A stretch of DNA of 64,000 bases from JBHJGP01 sp050331695 (lineage in GTDB: Bacteria; Pseudomonadota; Alphaproteobacteria; Geminicoccales; Geminicoccaceae). A model generated the notes under the pieces. The model searched no databases. It was not told where the DNA came from and saw only the letters and a list, made by a program, of their open reading frames with translations. Location: NCBI GenBank assembly GCA_050331695.1, contig JBHJGP010000031.1:1-64000 (forward strand), read 5' to 3'. Below, piece by piece: positions 1 to 8,456 of this stretch; the first letter of the stretch is position 1, and each line of letters starts with the position of its first letter. A program made the position numbers and the translations under genes.

Positions 1-110
1 CCGGCCACGGCCGCCACCGCCAGCATCAGATAGAGCCAGACCCCGGCGCCGACGGCCCGTCCGGCTACGGCCCGCCACGCCGGCCGCTCCCGGCCCGCCA
101 CCTCAACCAT
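1..110 (-). CDS. Start of a truncated membrane protein gene (5' part only)
   Basis: Reading the minus strand, an ATG at 110-108 opens a frame that stays open to the window edge (36 codons). The first ~20 residues are polar and rich in Arg, Ala and Val, followed by a hydrophobic stretch (VGAGVWLYLMLAVAAVA) that looks like the first membrane segment of an inner-membrane protein. The base upstream stretch GGGAAG could serve as a ribosome site, though it sits closer to a competing ATG at 120 that opens only five codons. The gene lies downstream of the CO-dehydrogenase-like gene in the same direction, but a terminator-like hairpin at 311-340 separates them. No function can be assigned from this fragment. 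Confidence 0.45.
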   Translation of the reverse strand, partial: MVEVAGRERPAWRAVAGRAVGAGVWLYLMLAVAAVA

Positions 111-310
111 CAACCGCCATCACTTCCCACGCACCGGAGCCCGGCGCTCCATCACCGGCCAGGCCCCGATCCAGCGGCCCGGCTCATGCCAACGGAAAGA
201 AAAAAAACACCCGCCAGCTCATAGCAATCCCAAACATCAATGTCTGCCCTGCCTTCCATCAACCATCCGTCGTTATGCCGGCGATCGCCATCCATCGCCA
301 CAAACCCACG

Positions 311-340
311 AAAAAGCCACCGCCGATCAAAGGCGGTGGC
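311..340 (-). terminator. Rho-independent terminator after the CoxL-like gene
   Basis: A perfect 9-bp inverted repeat (GCCACCGCC / GGCGGTGGC, 316-324 and 332-340) with a 7-base loop is followed, reading the minus strand, by TTTTT (311-315). It begins 28 bases beyond the stop codon of the minus-strand gene at 368-2677, which is the expected place for an intrinsic terminator. Confidence 0.8.
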
Positions 341-367
341 TCGGATGGTCGAAAGGGGAAGGATGCC

Positions 368-2677
368 TTACTCGGCGGCGATCCGACTTTCCGCCCCCTT
401 CATCGCCGCCCAAATACGATCGGTGGTTGCCGGCATGTCTATGTGGGTCACGCCCAACGGTGAAAGGGCGTCGACGATCCCGTTGATCAGCGCCGCCGGC
501 GCACCGATGGCACCCGCTTCACCGCAGCCCTTCACGCCCAGCTCATTGGTCGTGCACGGCACGTTGCGCATGGTGAAGTCGAGCTTCGGCATGTAGTCGG
601 CACGCGGCATCGCGTAATCCATGAACGAGCCACTCAGGAGCTGGCCGCTATTCTTGTCGTAGACCGCGTTCTCCATCAGCGCCTGGCCGAGCCCCTGGGC
701 GACACCGCCATGGATCTGGCCCTCGATCAGCATTGGATTGATCACCGCGCCGAAATCATCGACCACGGTGTAACGCTCGATCGACACGGTGCCGGTGCCG
801 CCGTCGATCTCCAACTCGCAGATGTGACAGCCATTGGGGAAGGGCGGCGGCAAATCGGTGACCGTGACCTCGGCGCCGAGACCGCCGGCCTTGGCCGCCA
901 CCTCGCTCAAGGTCACCGAGCGATCGGTGCCGACGATCTTGAGTGTGCCGTCCTCGAACGCGACGTCCGCGGCGGATGCCTCGAGCATGTCGGCGGCGAT
1001 CTCCTTGGCCTGCTCGATGATCTTCATGTTGGACTGGCGCACGGCTGAGCCACCGATCGAGGTCGCCCGGGAGCCACCGGTGAGACCCCACAGCGGAACC
1101 GTTTCGGTATCGCCCTGGAACACTCGGATCTGCTCGGAATCAATCCCCAGATTGTCGGAGACGAACTGGGTGTAGAGCGTTTCGTGACCCTGGCCGTTAC
1201 TCTGATTGCCGATCAGGATCTGCACCTTGCAGTCGGCGTCGAGCGCGACCCGCGCCGTCTCCGGCGGGCCGCCGCCACACTGTTCGATGTAGAAGATCAT
1301 GCCGAGACCGCGGTAGTTGCCCCGGCGAACCGATTCTTCTTTGCGCGCGGCAAAGCCTTTGACATCGGCACGCTCGATGGCCTGGTCCATCAGGGCCTCG
1401 AATTCACCGCTGTCATAGGAGACCCCGAAGTCGGTCTTGTGGGGCATCTGCTCAGGCTTCAGGAAATTGAGCCTGCGGAACTCGGCCGGATCCATGCCGA
1501 TATCGCGCGCCGCGTGATCGACGGCCCGTTCCACCGCATACATCGCCTCCGGCCGGCCGGCGCCCCGGTAGGGATCCAAAGGCACCGTGTTGGTAAACGC
1601 ACCCTTCACCTCGAAATGGGTCGCCTGAAAATCGTAAACACCCGCATACATCGCCGCACCGCAATCGGTCGGGATGAACGGACCAAGCTGGGCAAGGTAG
1701 CCCCCGAGGTTGGCGATCGCGGTCGCCTTCAGCGCCAGCATCTTGCCGTTTTCGTCCATCGCGATCGTCACCTTGGTGACGTGATCACGGCCATGGGTGT
1801 CGGAGAGCATCCCTTCGGAGCGATCGGACGCCCAACGGACCGGCCGCCCGACCTTCTTCGCCGCCCACAACACGGCTGCCTGCTCGGGAAAGGCCGAAAT
1901 CTTCATGCCGAAACCGCCGCCGACATCGCCGGTCACGACGCGCAGGCTCGATGGCTCGATCTTGAGAAGCTCGCCGGCGATGACGTCGCGGATCATGTGG
2001 GTGCTCTGGCCGCCGGTGTAGAGCTCGTATTTGTCCTCGTCGGCCTGATGGACGCCGATCGCCGAGCGCGGCTCCATCGGGTTTGGGATGACCCGATTGT
2101 TGACGAATTGAACGGAGCTCACCTTGGCGGCGCCTTCGATCAGCTCATCGACCTTGGCGCCGTTGCCCTTGTCCCAATCGAATGCCTGATTGTTCGGATA
2201 GTGATCCCAGATCTGAGCCGCACCGGCATCGAGCGCGGTTGCGAGGTCGGTGTGCGCCGGGAGTTCCTTGTAATCCACCTCGATCGCCTCGGCCGCGTCC
2301 CGGGCGGCATGGAACGTTTCCGCCACCACGAGCGCGACCGGATCGCCGACGTAGCGAACGCGTCCCCGGGCGAGGATCGGCCGCGGCGTCGGCGTCATCT
2401 TGCTGCCATCCTTGTTCTCAAGCAGCGTCTGACAGGGCATGTCACCCAGACCGTCGGCGGCGACATCGTCACCGGTAAGAATGGCCAACACGCCCGGCAT
2501 GCCCTTCGCGCTGGTGGTGTCGACGGACAGGATCTCGGCATGGGCGTGCGGTGAGCGCAAAAACACCGCGTGGACCTGATTGTCGAACGTGACATCGTCT
2601 GTGTACCGACCCATGCCGGTGATCAGCCTCTGGTCCTCGACCCTGGTCACGGCTTGTCCTACTGCGAAACGGCCCAT
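368..2677 (-). CDS. Xanthine dehydrogenase family molybdopterin-binding subunit (form II CoxL-like)
   Basis: A 769-residue large subunit of the molybdenum hydroxylase family, normal in length. It has the N-terminal aldehyde-oxidase/xanthine-dehydrogenase a/b hammerhead domain (about 20-135), the molybdopterin-binding loop VGGGFGMK at 252-259, and the catalytic glutamate in GCGEAGA (E720). The active-site loop at 369-375 is PYRGAGR, the signature of form II CoxL-like enzymes (AYRGAGR). True CO-oxidising form I enzymes carry AYRCSFR. The substrate is therefore probably not CO and cannot be named. The FAD (CoxM) and 2Fe-2S (CoxS) subunits that normally accompany it are not adjacent: upstream is a divergent pseudogene and downstream a terminator. 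Either the partners are encoded elsewhere or the gene is an orphan. The cofactor would be Mo-molybdopterin cytosine dinucleotide in known relatives. Confidence 0.9.
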   Translation of the reverse strand: MGRFAVGQAVTRVEDQRLITGMGRYTDDVTFDNQVHAVFLRSPHAHAEILSVDTTSAKGMPGVLAILTGDDVAADGLGDMPCQTLLENKDGSKMTPTPRPILARGRVRYVGDPVALVVAETFHAARDAAEAIEVDYKELPAHTDLATALDAGAAQIWDHYPNNQAFDWDKGNGAKVDELIEGAAKVSSVQFVNNRVIPNPMEPRSAIGVHQADEDKYELYTGGQSTHMIRDVIAGELLKIEPSSLRVVTGDVGGGFGMKISAFPEQAAVLWAAKKVGRPVRWASDRSEGMLSDTHGRDHVTKVTIAMDENGKMLALKATAIANLGGYLAQLGPFIPTDCGAAMYAGVYDFQATHFEVKGAFTNTVPLDPYRGAGRPEAMYAVERAVDHAARDIGMDPAEFRRLNFLKPEQMPHKTDFGVSYDSGEFEALMDQAIERADVKGFAARKEESVRRGNYRGLGMIFYIEQCGGGPPETARVALDADCKVQILIGNQSNGQGHETLYTQFVSDNLGIDSEQIRVFQGDTETVPLWGLTGGSRATSIGGSAVRQSNMKIIEQAKEIAADMLEASAADVAFEDGTLKIVGTDRSVTLSEVAAKAGGLGAEVTVTDLPPPFPNGCHICELEIDGGTGTVSIERYTVVDDFGAVINPMLIEGQIHGGVAQGLGQALMENAVYDKNSGQLLSGSFMDYAMPRADYMPKLDFTMRNVPCTTNELGVKGCGEAGAIGAPAALINGIVDALSPLGVTHIDMPATTDRIWAAMKGAESRIAAE

Positions 2678-2851
2678 TATGGTCCTCCCTCAACGCCACT
2701 GTCCGCTGTCCCATAAATAGACGAGCCGCCTGCCAGGTCCAACGGTCGATAGGCCGCAGAGCAAGGCTTGCTCACGGCCGACGCCGACCGCCACAAAAGT
2801 GCCACAGCCCGATCGGTAGGTAGCGTCGGCTGAACATCTGGGAGACATGAG

Positions 2852-3404
2852 ATGAAGTCGATCGCGAAAGGCGGCGTCGCCGGCCTTGCCATGACCGCAG
2901 CTTTGATGGGTATCCTGCCGGGCTCTTCCCAGGCGCAAGAGGTTTTTTCCTTCGTGGCCCTGGGTGACATGCCCTGCGGCACCCCCCGAAGAAGTCTACC
3001 CGACGTTCGAGGCCTTGATCAGTCGGGTGAACGAGATCAGCCCGGACTTCACCGTCCACATCGGCGATACGAAGAGCGGCTCCACGCCCTGTTCGGACGA
3101 GGAGTTGAGCAATCAGCTCGACTTCATGAACAGCTTCTCGACCGCGCTCGTCTACACACCCGGTGACAATGAGTGGACCGACTGCTACCGGGAGAGAGCC
3201 GGCGAGTTCGATCCTCTGGAGCGTCTCGCCAAGATCCGGGAGCTTTACTTCGCGTCCAATCAGAGCCTGGGCCAGAAACCGATCGAAAACATCACCCGGC
3301 TCGAGGTGTTCGGCGCAGAGCAGATGCATGCCGTCGAGGTGACGGTCGATCCGAGCACGCCCGACGTCTTCGGCTTCTCGCCGATCTACAACCCCGCCAG
3401 CTGA
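2852..3404 (+). pseudogene. Broken secreted metallophosphoesterase-like gene (frameshift plus internal deletion)
   Basis: The frame starting at 2852 encodes a clear signal peptide ending in SSQAQ, then FVALGDMPCG, after which it turns into a low-complexity Arg-rich reading. The adjacent frame from about 2982 continues the protein: PPEEVYPTFEALI, TVHIGDTKSGSTPCSD, YTPGDNEWTDC. Conceptually joined, this is the N-terminal part of a calcineurin-like phosphoesterase. The switch lies at the C6 run 2982-2987 and is explained by one inserted base (expected GPPEEVY). In addition, about 30 residues after YTPGDNEWTDC the sequence passes directly into what looks like the C-terminal tail of the family (MHAVEVTVDP...FGFSPIYNP). 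The central metal-binding core is therefore missing. The gene is dead twice over. The signal peptide and start codon are still intact, suggesting recent decay. Confidence 0.7.
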
Positions 3405-3412
3405 TCCGTACC

Positions 3413-4048
3413 CTAATGCGCGGCCACGGCTGGCGTCTCAATCAGGCCCGCCAGCCGGTCCGCCACCTGTTCGTAAGGGGCGTAGCCGATGCTCAACGCT
3501 TCGGCGCGCCCATCCCGGAGGCCGATCAAGGTCGGATAGCCGCGCACCCCCATGGCAGCCGTCGAGCGAAACTCTTCGACGATCGCGTCCCCGTGGTCCG
3601 GCTCGTCAAATCGCTTGCGAAACTCAGCCTCCGGCAGGCCGCATTCGACGGCGATCGTTGACAACTCATCGCGATCGGTGATGTCCCGATTATGCTCATA
3701 GAAGGCCCGCTGAAGCGCGTGAAAGAAGGGCAGAACGCGCTTCTGATCGAGGGTTCGAGCGGCGACGATCGCCAGGCTGGGCGGGCGATCGTCATAGACG
3801 AAGGCCTCACGATCGAAGAAAGCAAAGTCGAAAGGCTGACCGGTCCGCTCGGTCACATGCCGCCAGTGGCCGCCGACATAGGCCTTCTGCTCGTCGGTCA
3901 TAGGATCTTCATCCTCACGCAGGCTGCCGAGCGCGAGGGTGAGATTGATTTTATCCGCGAAGGTATCGCTAATCTTGGTGATCACCGGCGCGAAGCCCCA
4001 ACACCAGGAGCACATCGGATTAGCGAAATAGATCAATTCGACGGCCAT
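3413..4048 (-). CDS. DsbA-family (FrnE-like) thioredoxin-fold protein
   Basis: A 211-residue protein with the thioredoxin-fold start VELIYFANPMCSWCWGF, containing the CSWC redox motif at about residues 13-16, and the cis-proline loop GYPTLIG near residue 170. This matches the cytosolic DsbA/FrnE-like group (Pfam DSBA) rather than periplasmic DsbA, since there is no signal peptide. The family acts as thiol-disulfide oxidoreductase or isomerase; the partner is unknown. A very good ribosome site (GGAAAGGAGA) precedes the ATG at 4048. The gene is divergent from the phosphatase-like gene at 4117, with both promoters in the 68-base gap, and its 3' end abuts the decayed phosphoesterase. Confidence 0.85.
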   Translation of the reverse strand: MAVELIYFANPMCSWCWGFAPVITKISDTFADKINLTLALGSLREDEDPMTDEQKAYVGGHWRHVTERTGQPFDFAFFDREAFVYDDRPPSLAIVAARTLDQKRVLPFFHALQRAFYEHNRDITDRDELSTIAVECGLPEAEFRKRFDEPDHGDAIVEEFRSTAAMGVRGYPTLIGLRDGRAEALSIGYAPYEQVADRLAGLIETPAVAAH

Positions 4049-4116
4049 CGTTTCTCCTTTCCAGTAGTGCTAAGGACCTAATGCGATGACGCATGTGACC
4101 AAGGGACCTGACCGGA

Positions 4117-4557
4117 ATGGGTGATTTTCGCAAACTCACGGAGAGCGTGTACGTGGCGCCGCAGCTGGTGCAGGGGGATTTTGTTGAGGCCCGCCGGCTG
4201 GGCATTGCCACGATCGTCAATAATCGCCCCGACGGTGAGGCGCCAGGGCAGTTGACCGATGGAGAGGCGAGGCAAGCGGCGGAGGCGGCCGGCATGGCCT
4301 ATCATTGCCTGCCGATCTCGCCGGGCGGCTTCGGGCCCGATCAGGTCAACCGCATGGCCGCTCTTCTGGCCGAAGGTCCGTCGCCAGTCTTGGCCTACTG
4401 CCGGTCCGGAACCCGGTCGACCATTCTCTGGGCCTTCGCGTGCGCCGGCCGAACACCCGTCGACGCGTTGATCGCTGCCGCGGCTCACCAGGGCTACGAT
4501 CTCGTGCCCTATCGAGCGACCCTGGAAAGCCTTGCCAAGGATCGTGCCGGTGCCTGA
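4117..4557 (+). CDS. TIGR01244 family phosphatase/sulfurtransferase-like protein
   Basis: A 146-residue protein beginning FRKLTESVYVAPQL and containing the conserved IVNNRPDGE strand-loop and the Cys-loop AYCRSGTRS (catalytic Cys about 111, Arg about 115). This is the TIGR01244 / beta-lactamase-hydrolase-like domain, related to dual-specificity phosphatases and found alone or fused to persulfide dioxygenases in Alphaproteobacteria. The physiological substrate is not established; a role in sulfur metabolism has been suggested for the fused forms. The stop codon overlaps the start region of the next oxidoreductase gene, so they are probably co-transcribed. Confidence 0.82.
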   Translation: MGDFRKLTESVYVAPQLVQGDFVEARRLGIATIVNNRPDGEAPGQLTDGEARQAAEAAGMAYHCLPISPGGFGPDQVNRMAALLAEGPSPVLAYCRSGTRSTILWAFACAGRTPVDALIAAAAHQGYDLVPYRATLESLAKDRAGA

Positions 4558-5641
4558 GAGGGTTCTCGTCGTCGGGCTGGGCCATATGGGGCTGTCCCAC
4601 CTCAAGGCCTACGCGGCAATCGAGGACTACGAGGTCATCGCCGTATGCACGCGCGGCGAGCAGGATCGATCCCGCCTGCCGGAGGCGCTTCGGCAGCTTC
4701 CCTGGTTTTCGGATTACGGCGAAGCCCTTCGCGCCTGCGAGCCCAGCGTGGTCTCGATCAACAGCTGGTCGGACAGCCACAGCGCTTACGCGATCCAAGC
4801 GCTAGAGCAGGGCTGCCACGTGTTCGTCGAAAAACCGCTCGCCGAAACGGTCGAGGATGCCGAGGCGGTAGTCGCTGCCGCCAAACGGGCGAACCGTAAA
4901 CTGGTCGTCGGCTACATCCTGCGCCACCACCCCAGCTGGATGAAGCTGGTCGAGCTTGCAAAGGAGCTTGGCAAACCGTTGGCCATGCGGATGAATCTCA
5001 ATCAGCAATCCATCGGCGACGCCTGGACCTGGCACAAGAATCTGATGAAGAGCCTGTCGCCGATCGTCGATTGCGGCGTCCACTATGTCGACATCATGTG
5101 TCTGATAACGGGCGCAAGACCGGTCCGCGTTCATGGCATCGGTTGCCGGCTCTCGGATGAAATCGCCGCCGACATGTACAATTACGGCCATCTGCACGTG
5201 ACTTTCGACGATGGTTCGGTCGGCTGGTACGAGGCGGGCTGGGGACCGATGATGAGCGAGGTGGCGTTCTTCGTGAAGGACATCATCGGGCCCAGGGGAA
5301 GCGTTTCGATCATCGTCCAGAACGAGGTTGCGCGGCGGGGCGAGGGGGCCGACCGGACCACGTCATCGGACATGGACACCCATACCCGGACCAACGCGAT
5401 CCTCCGTCACCACGCGGCGCTTAATCCGCGCGGCGGCCTCGAACGGGAGGATGAACTCCTGTCGATGACCGATGAGCCGGATCATAATGAGCTTTGCCGC
5501 CGGGAGCAGCGTTTTCTCCTGAACGCGATCAGGAACGACTTGGATTTGACCGGGCATATGGAGGACGCGGTCAACAGCCTGCGGATCGTGCTGGCGGCGG
5601 ATACCAGCATCCGCGAGCAGCGGGTCGTGGAGCTGATCTGA
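4550..5641 (+). CDS. Gfo/Idh/MocA family NAD(P)-dependent oxidoreductase
   Basis: An approximately 363-residue oxidoreductase with an N-terminal Rossmann fold (VLVVGLGHMGLSHLKAY), the family signature VEKPLAETVEDAE where the Lys is catalytic, and the C-terminal domain with DCGVHYVDIM supplying the usual Asp/His pair. It would oxidise or reduce a sugar, inositol or related polyol; the substrate is not predictable. I place the start at the GTG at 4550, eight bases after AAGGA (4537-4541); an upstream TTG (4532) and GTG (4544) are possible. It overlaps the preceding gene by eight bases and is followed 17 bases later by an MFS transporter, a typical catabolic oxidoreductase-transporter pair. Confidence 0.88.
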   Translation: MPERVLVVGLGHMGLSHLKAYAAIEDYEVIAVCTRGEQDRSRLPEALRQLPWFSDYGEALRACEPSVVSINSWSDSHSAYAIQALEQGCHVFVEKPLAETVEDAEAVVAAAKRANRKLVVGYILRHHPSWMKLVELAKELGKPLAMRMNLNQQSIGDAWTWHKNLMKSLSPIVDCGVHYVDIMCLITGARPVRVHGIGCRLSDEIAADMYNYGHLHVTFDDGSVGWYEAGWGPMMSEVAFFVKDIIGPRGSVSIIVQNEVARRGEGADRTTSSDMDTHTRTNAILRHHAALNPRGGLEREDELLSMTDEPDHNELCRREQRFLLNAIRNDLDLTGHMEDAVNSLRIVLAADTSIREQRVVELI

Positions 5642-5658
5642 TCTTCTTTTCAAAACCG

Positions 5659-6819
5659 ATGTCGCCCCAGGCGGCGGTGACCACGGTCTTTTTCATCAAC
5701 GGCACCTTGATGGGGAGTTGGGCGAGCCATCTGCCCTTCATCAAGGCGAGGCTCGGCGTCAGCGAGGGGGAAATAGCCTTGGGCCTGTTGGTGATGGCGG
5801 CCGGCGCCATCGCCACCATGCTGATCAGCGGACCCTTAAACGACCGATTGGGCAGCGATCGCATCTGCCGCATGGCCACGATCGCCTTCCTGGTCACCGT
5901 AAGCCTGCCCCTGGTGGCGCCGACCTTCGCCTGGTTTCTCGTGGCCCAGCTTCTGATCGGCGCCAGCAATGGCGCCATGGATGTGGCCATGAACGCCAAC
6001 GGCGTGGCCGTCGAGCGGCAGACCAAACGACTGATCATGTCGCGGGTGCATGGTTTCTTTTCGCTCGGCAATGTCGCCGGCGCCGGCACCAGCGCCATTG
6101 CCTACGTAACCGGCCTCGGCGCCTATGGACACATGGTGGTCATCGTTCCGGTGGTCGCGCTGCTCGCGGCCCGCTCGCTGCCCCATCTGGTCTCGAGCGC
6201 CGCCGATCCGAAGCTAAGCTCCGACGGGCCAGCACCGATCATCGCCTTGCCCACCGGACCGCTCTTGCCCCTCGCTTTGCTCACCGTGCTGGCGTTCGTC
6301 TGCGAAGGCGCCATGTTCGACTGGAGCGCCATCTACTTGCGGGAGAGCCTGTTGACGTCGCCGGCGATAGCCGCTGCGGGCTTCGCCTGTTTCTCGGTCG
6401 CGATGGCCGTGATGCGGCTCGGCGGCGACATGCTAGCCGAGCGGTTCGGCCGCGAGGGCGTTCTGATCGGGGGTGCTTGGGTGGCTTTCGCCGGTTACGC
6501 CGTGGCTCTCGCGACCGAAGCCTCTCTGGTGACGATACTTGGCTTTTCTCTGATTGGGGCGGGGGTCGCCAACATCGTTCCCATCCTCTTTGCCCGCGCC
6601 GGTTCGCTCGCGGCCGTTCGTCAGGGGACGGCGGTGGCGGCGGTGGCGACTGCCGGCTATGGCGGCGCGCTCAGCGGTCCGGCTTTCGTCGGCTTTCTGG
6701 CTGAATTCACGTCTTTACGCCTGGCGCTTGCCGTCGTCGCGCTTGGAGCCCTGGTCGTCGCGCTCGCGGCACCGCGTATTCTGAGGCGACGGGGCCAACC
6801 CGCTCGCGCAACCCCTTAG
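5659..6819 (+). CDS. MFS transporter (YbjJ-like)
   Basis: About 386 residues with roughly 12 hydrophobic segments. The first is VTTVFFINGTLMGSWASHLP, a start typical of the YbjJ-like MFS group, followed by KARLGVSEGEIALGLLVMAAGA and the cytoplasmic loop GPLNDRLGSDRICR between helices 2 and 3. I chose the ATG at 5659, because a longer frame upstream (to 5494) lies entirely inside the preceding gene. Substrates of this group are mostly unknown. Its position 17 bases downstream of the Gfo/Idh/MocA gene suggests that the pair moves and processes the same compound. Confidence 0.85.
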   Translation: MSPQAAVTTVFFINGTLMGSWASHLPFIKARLGVSEGEIALGLLVMAAGAIATMLISGPLNDRLGSDRICRMATIAFLVTVSLPLVAPTFAWFLVAQLLIGASNGAMDVAMNANGVAVERQTKRLIMSRVHGFFSLGNVAGAGTSAIAYVTGLGAYGHMVVIVPVVALLAARSLPHLVSSAADPKLSSDGPAPIIALPTGPLLPLALLTVLAFVCEGAMFDWSAIYLRESLLTSPAIAAAGFACFSVAMAVMRLGGDMLAERFGREGVLIGGAWVAFAGYAVALATEASLVTILGFSLIGAGVANIVPILFARAGSLAAVRQGTAVAAVATAGYGGALSGPAFVGFLAEFTSLRLALAVVALGALVVALAAPRILRRRGQPARATP

Positions 6820-6830
6820 GCCCGCACGCA

Positions 6831-7739
6831 TTAGAGGAAACGGGTCACCAGAGACGCCAGCGGAACCTGGAAAACGACGAGAAGGGCCAGGCAGCCCATA
6901 TAGACGACATCGAGGCCTCGCATGTTTTGCCGCGCCAGGGTCAGGCCCAAAAGGGTGATTAACCAGCCAAAGGCGGTGATCTGCACCCAAAAATAGGTGG
7001 TCACGATGAAGCCGAGCAAGGCGGCATGGCCGATGATATCGAAAGCCCGTCGTCTCACCAGGAAAGCGGCGCCGATCAGGAACTGGACCACCAGATCATA
7101 CCAGGTGAGCCAGAATGCCAGCCTTTTGACGTGATCATCGGACGGGATCAAAACCTGATTGCCTTCCACGTCGAAAGCGGGACTGCGCAGGAAATCGATC
7201 TGGTCCCGAGCCAGGGCTAGGGTTTCGCCCGGTATGCCGAAGATTGCCGAGAAGTCGCGAAACCGATTGGCGTGCAAGAGCTGCATCTCGAAGGCTTCAC
7301 CCGACAGGTAGGTGCTGGACATGATTTTCTGGAAAACGGCCACAAGAAAAATGAAGACGACCAGGAACCGGGCATTCACGGTTATGACGTGCCCGGCCTG
7401 ATGGGGCAGGACCAAGGCTGCCGTCATCACCCACGTCCAATAGGTGATGAGATACATATGGTTGCCGGTATTCTCCCAGGTCTGCCAGAGCGCAAAGCTG
7501 GAGGTCAGGGCGATCGGCGCCCAGAACCACCAGCAGAGGATCAATTGCCGGTCGAGCACGAAGGCGAGGAGCGATAGACCGGCGGCGATTTGGACCAGAT
7601 CGTGATCGAAGCCGTGCAGCACGAACAGGACGTAGCTGCTGAGCGCCACGAGTTTCGGCAGCTCCAGTTCCTGGTAGTGGCGCAGCATGAAGCGCACACG
7701 CTCGGCGATTGAGCCGGGGGAAGACACGGCCTGGTTCAT
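6831..7739 (-). CDS. Multi-pass membrane protein of unknown function
   Basis: A 302-residue protein with about seven or eight hydrophobic segments (for example VALSSYVLFVLHGF, ILCWWFWAPIALTSSFALW, FLVVFIFLVAVFQKI, and a C-terminal LLGLTLA...YMGCLALLVVF). I do not recognise a family. A soluble loop around residues 145-200 carries charged residues and HANRFRDFSAIFGIPGE. Its ATG overlaps the stop of the preceding 187-residue protein (ATGA), so the two are translationally coupled, and the asparagine-synthetase-like gene lies just upstream in the same direction. The three are likely one functional unit at the inner membrane. Confidence 0.65.
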   Translation of the reverse strand: MNQAVSSPGSIAERVRFMLRHYQELELPKLVALSSYVLFVLHGFDHDLVQIAAGLSLLAFVLDRQLILCWWFWAPIALTSSFALWQTWENTGNHMYLITYWTWVMTAALVLPHQAGHVITVNARFLVVFIFLVAVFQKIMSSTYLSGEAFEMQLLHANRFRDFSAIFGIPGETLALARDQIDFLRSPAFDVEGNQVLIPSDDHVKRLAFWLTWYDLVVQFLIGAAFLVRRRAFDIIGHAALLGFIVTTYFWVQITAFGWLITLLGLTLARQNMRGLDVVYMGCLALLVVFQVPLASLVTRFL

Positions 7740-8299
7740 CGGCTCGTGTGCCTGTAGGCCAGGGTTCGCTCGGCGATCCGCGTTTCGGGATCGTAGCGGA
7801 TCTTCCAGAACTCGATTTCAATTCTGGCCGGCGTCGTGCCGCCGCCATGGTCCATGCTCGCCACGAACCGGTGGCGGAAGCTCCGACCGGGTACCAGGAG
7901 GTTCTGCATGGGTCCGTCCTGGCTCGCCTCGGCACCTGACGAGGTCAGTGTCAGCCGCGGCTCAGCTTCGCCGACGGCCGCCCATTCCTGGCGGCGGAGA
8001 ACATCGGCCAAGCGCGCCATGTTCTCAGGTGTCGGGTGTTTGCGGGCAAAGCCCGCCAGCTCTTGCTGACCGTCCGTCATCAGGACGATCGGGTGGCGCA
8101 GCCCCATCTCGTCGATCACGAAAGCGTTGATGATGCGCGCGAAACCGCCGATCTCGGCGTACATGCCCATGCCGCCGCCCTCCCAGATCGACAGATCATC
8201 CAGATGCTGGAGAACGTACTGACGCACGGCGATCAGGCTCGCGAGCGCAGGAACGGCCCAAACCAAGGCAATCGCAAACCAGCGTTTGAATCCCACCAT
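7736..8299 (-). CDS. Membrane-anchored hypothetical protein
   Basis: A 187-residue protein with an N-terminal membrane anchor (FAIALVWAVPALASLIAV) followed by a soluble domain that would lie in the periplasm. No recognised motif. The soluble part contains GGGMGMYAEIGGF, IVLMTDGQQELAGFA and a beta-rich C-terminus (RIEIEFWKIRYDP). Its last codons overlap the start of the multi-pass membrane protein at 6831-7739 in an ATGA arrangement, which suggests a stoichiometric membrane complex. The gap of 157 bases to the upstream asparagine-synthetase-like gene shows no convincing further gene. Confidence 0.65.
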   Translation of the reverse strand: MVGFKRWFAIALVWAVPALASLIAVRQYVLQHLDDLSIWEGGGMGMYAEIGGFARIINAFVIDEMGLRHPIVLMTDGQQELAGFARKHPTPENMARLADVLRRQEWAAVGEAEPRLTLTSSGAEASQDGPMQNLLVPGRSFRHRFVASMDHGGGTTPARIEIEFWKIRYDPETRIAERTLAYRHTSR

Positions 8300-8456
8300 C
8301 CAACCAAGTACCCCAAGCCGTCGTGCGAGCTACCCCATGCCATTCCCGGCGACGCGACGCCAAACCCAAGCCGATGCCGGCGCATGTAGATCAGTACGCA
8401 AACGGCGAGAGGGTCAATCCGTTGTTCGGCTTATGCTCGATGCGCTGAGCGCTTCG

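Noticed and set aside
1184..2554. Long plus-strand reading frame (456 codons)
   Set aside because: It is the complement of the CoxL-like gene; its product is rich in Arg/His/Asp and has no family motif. The minus strand has the full, recognisable enzyme.
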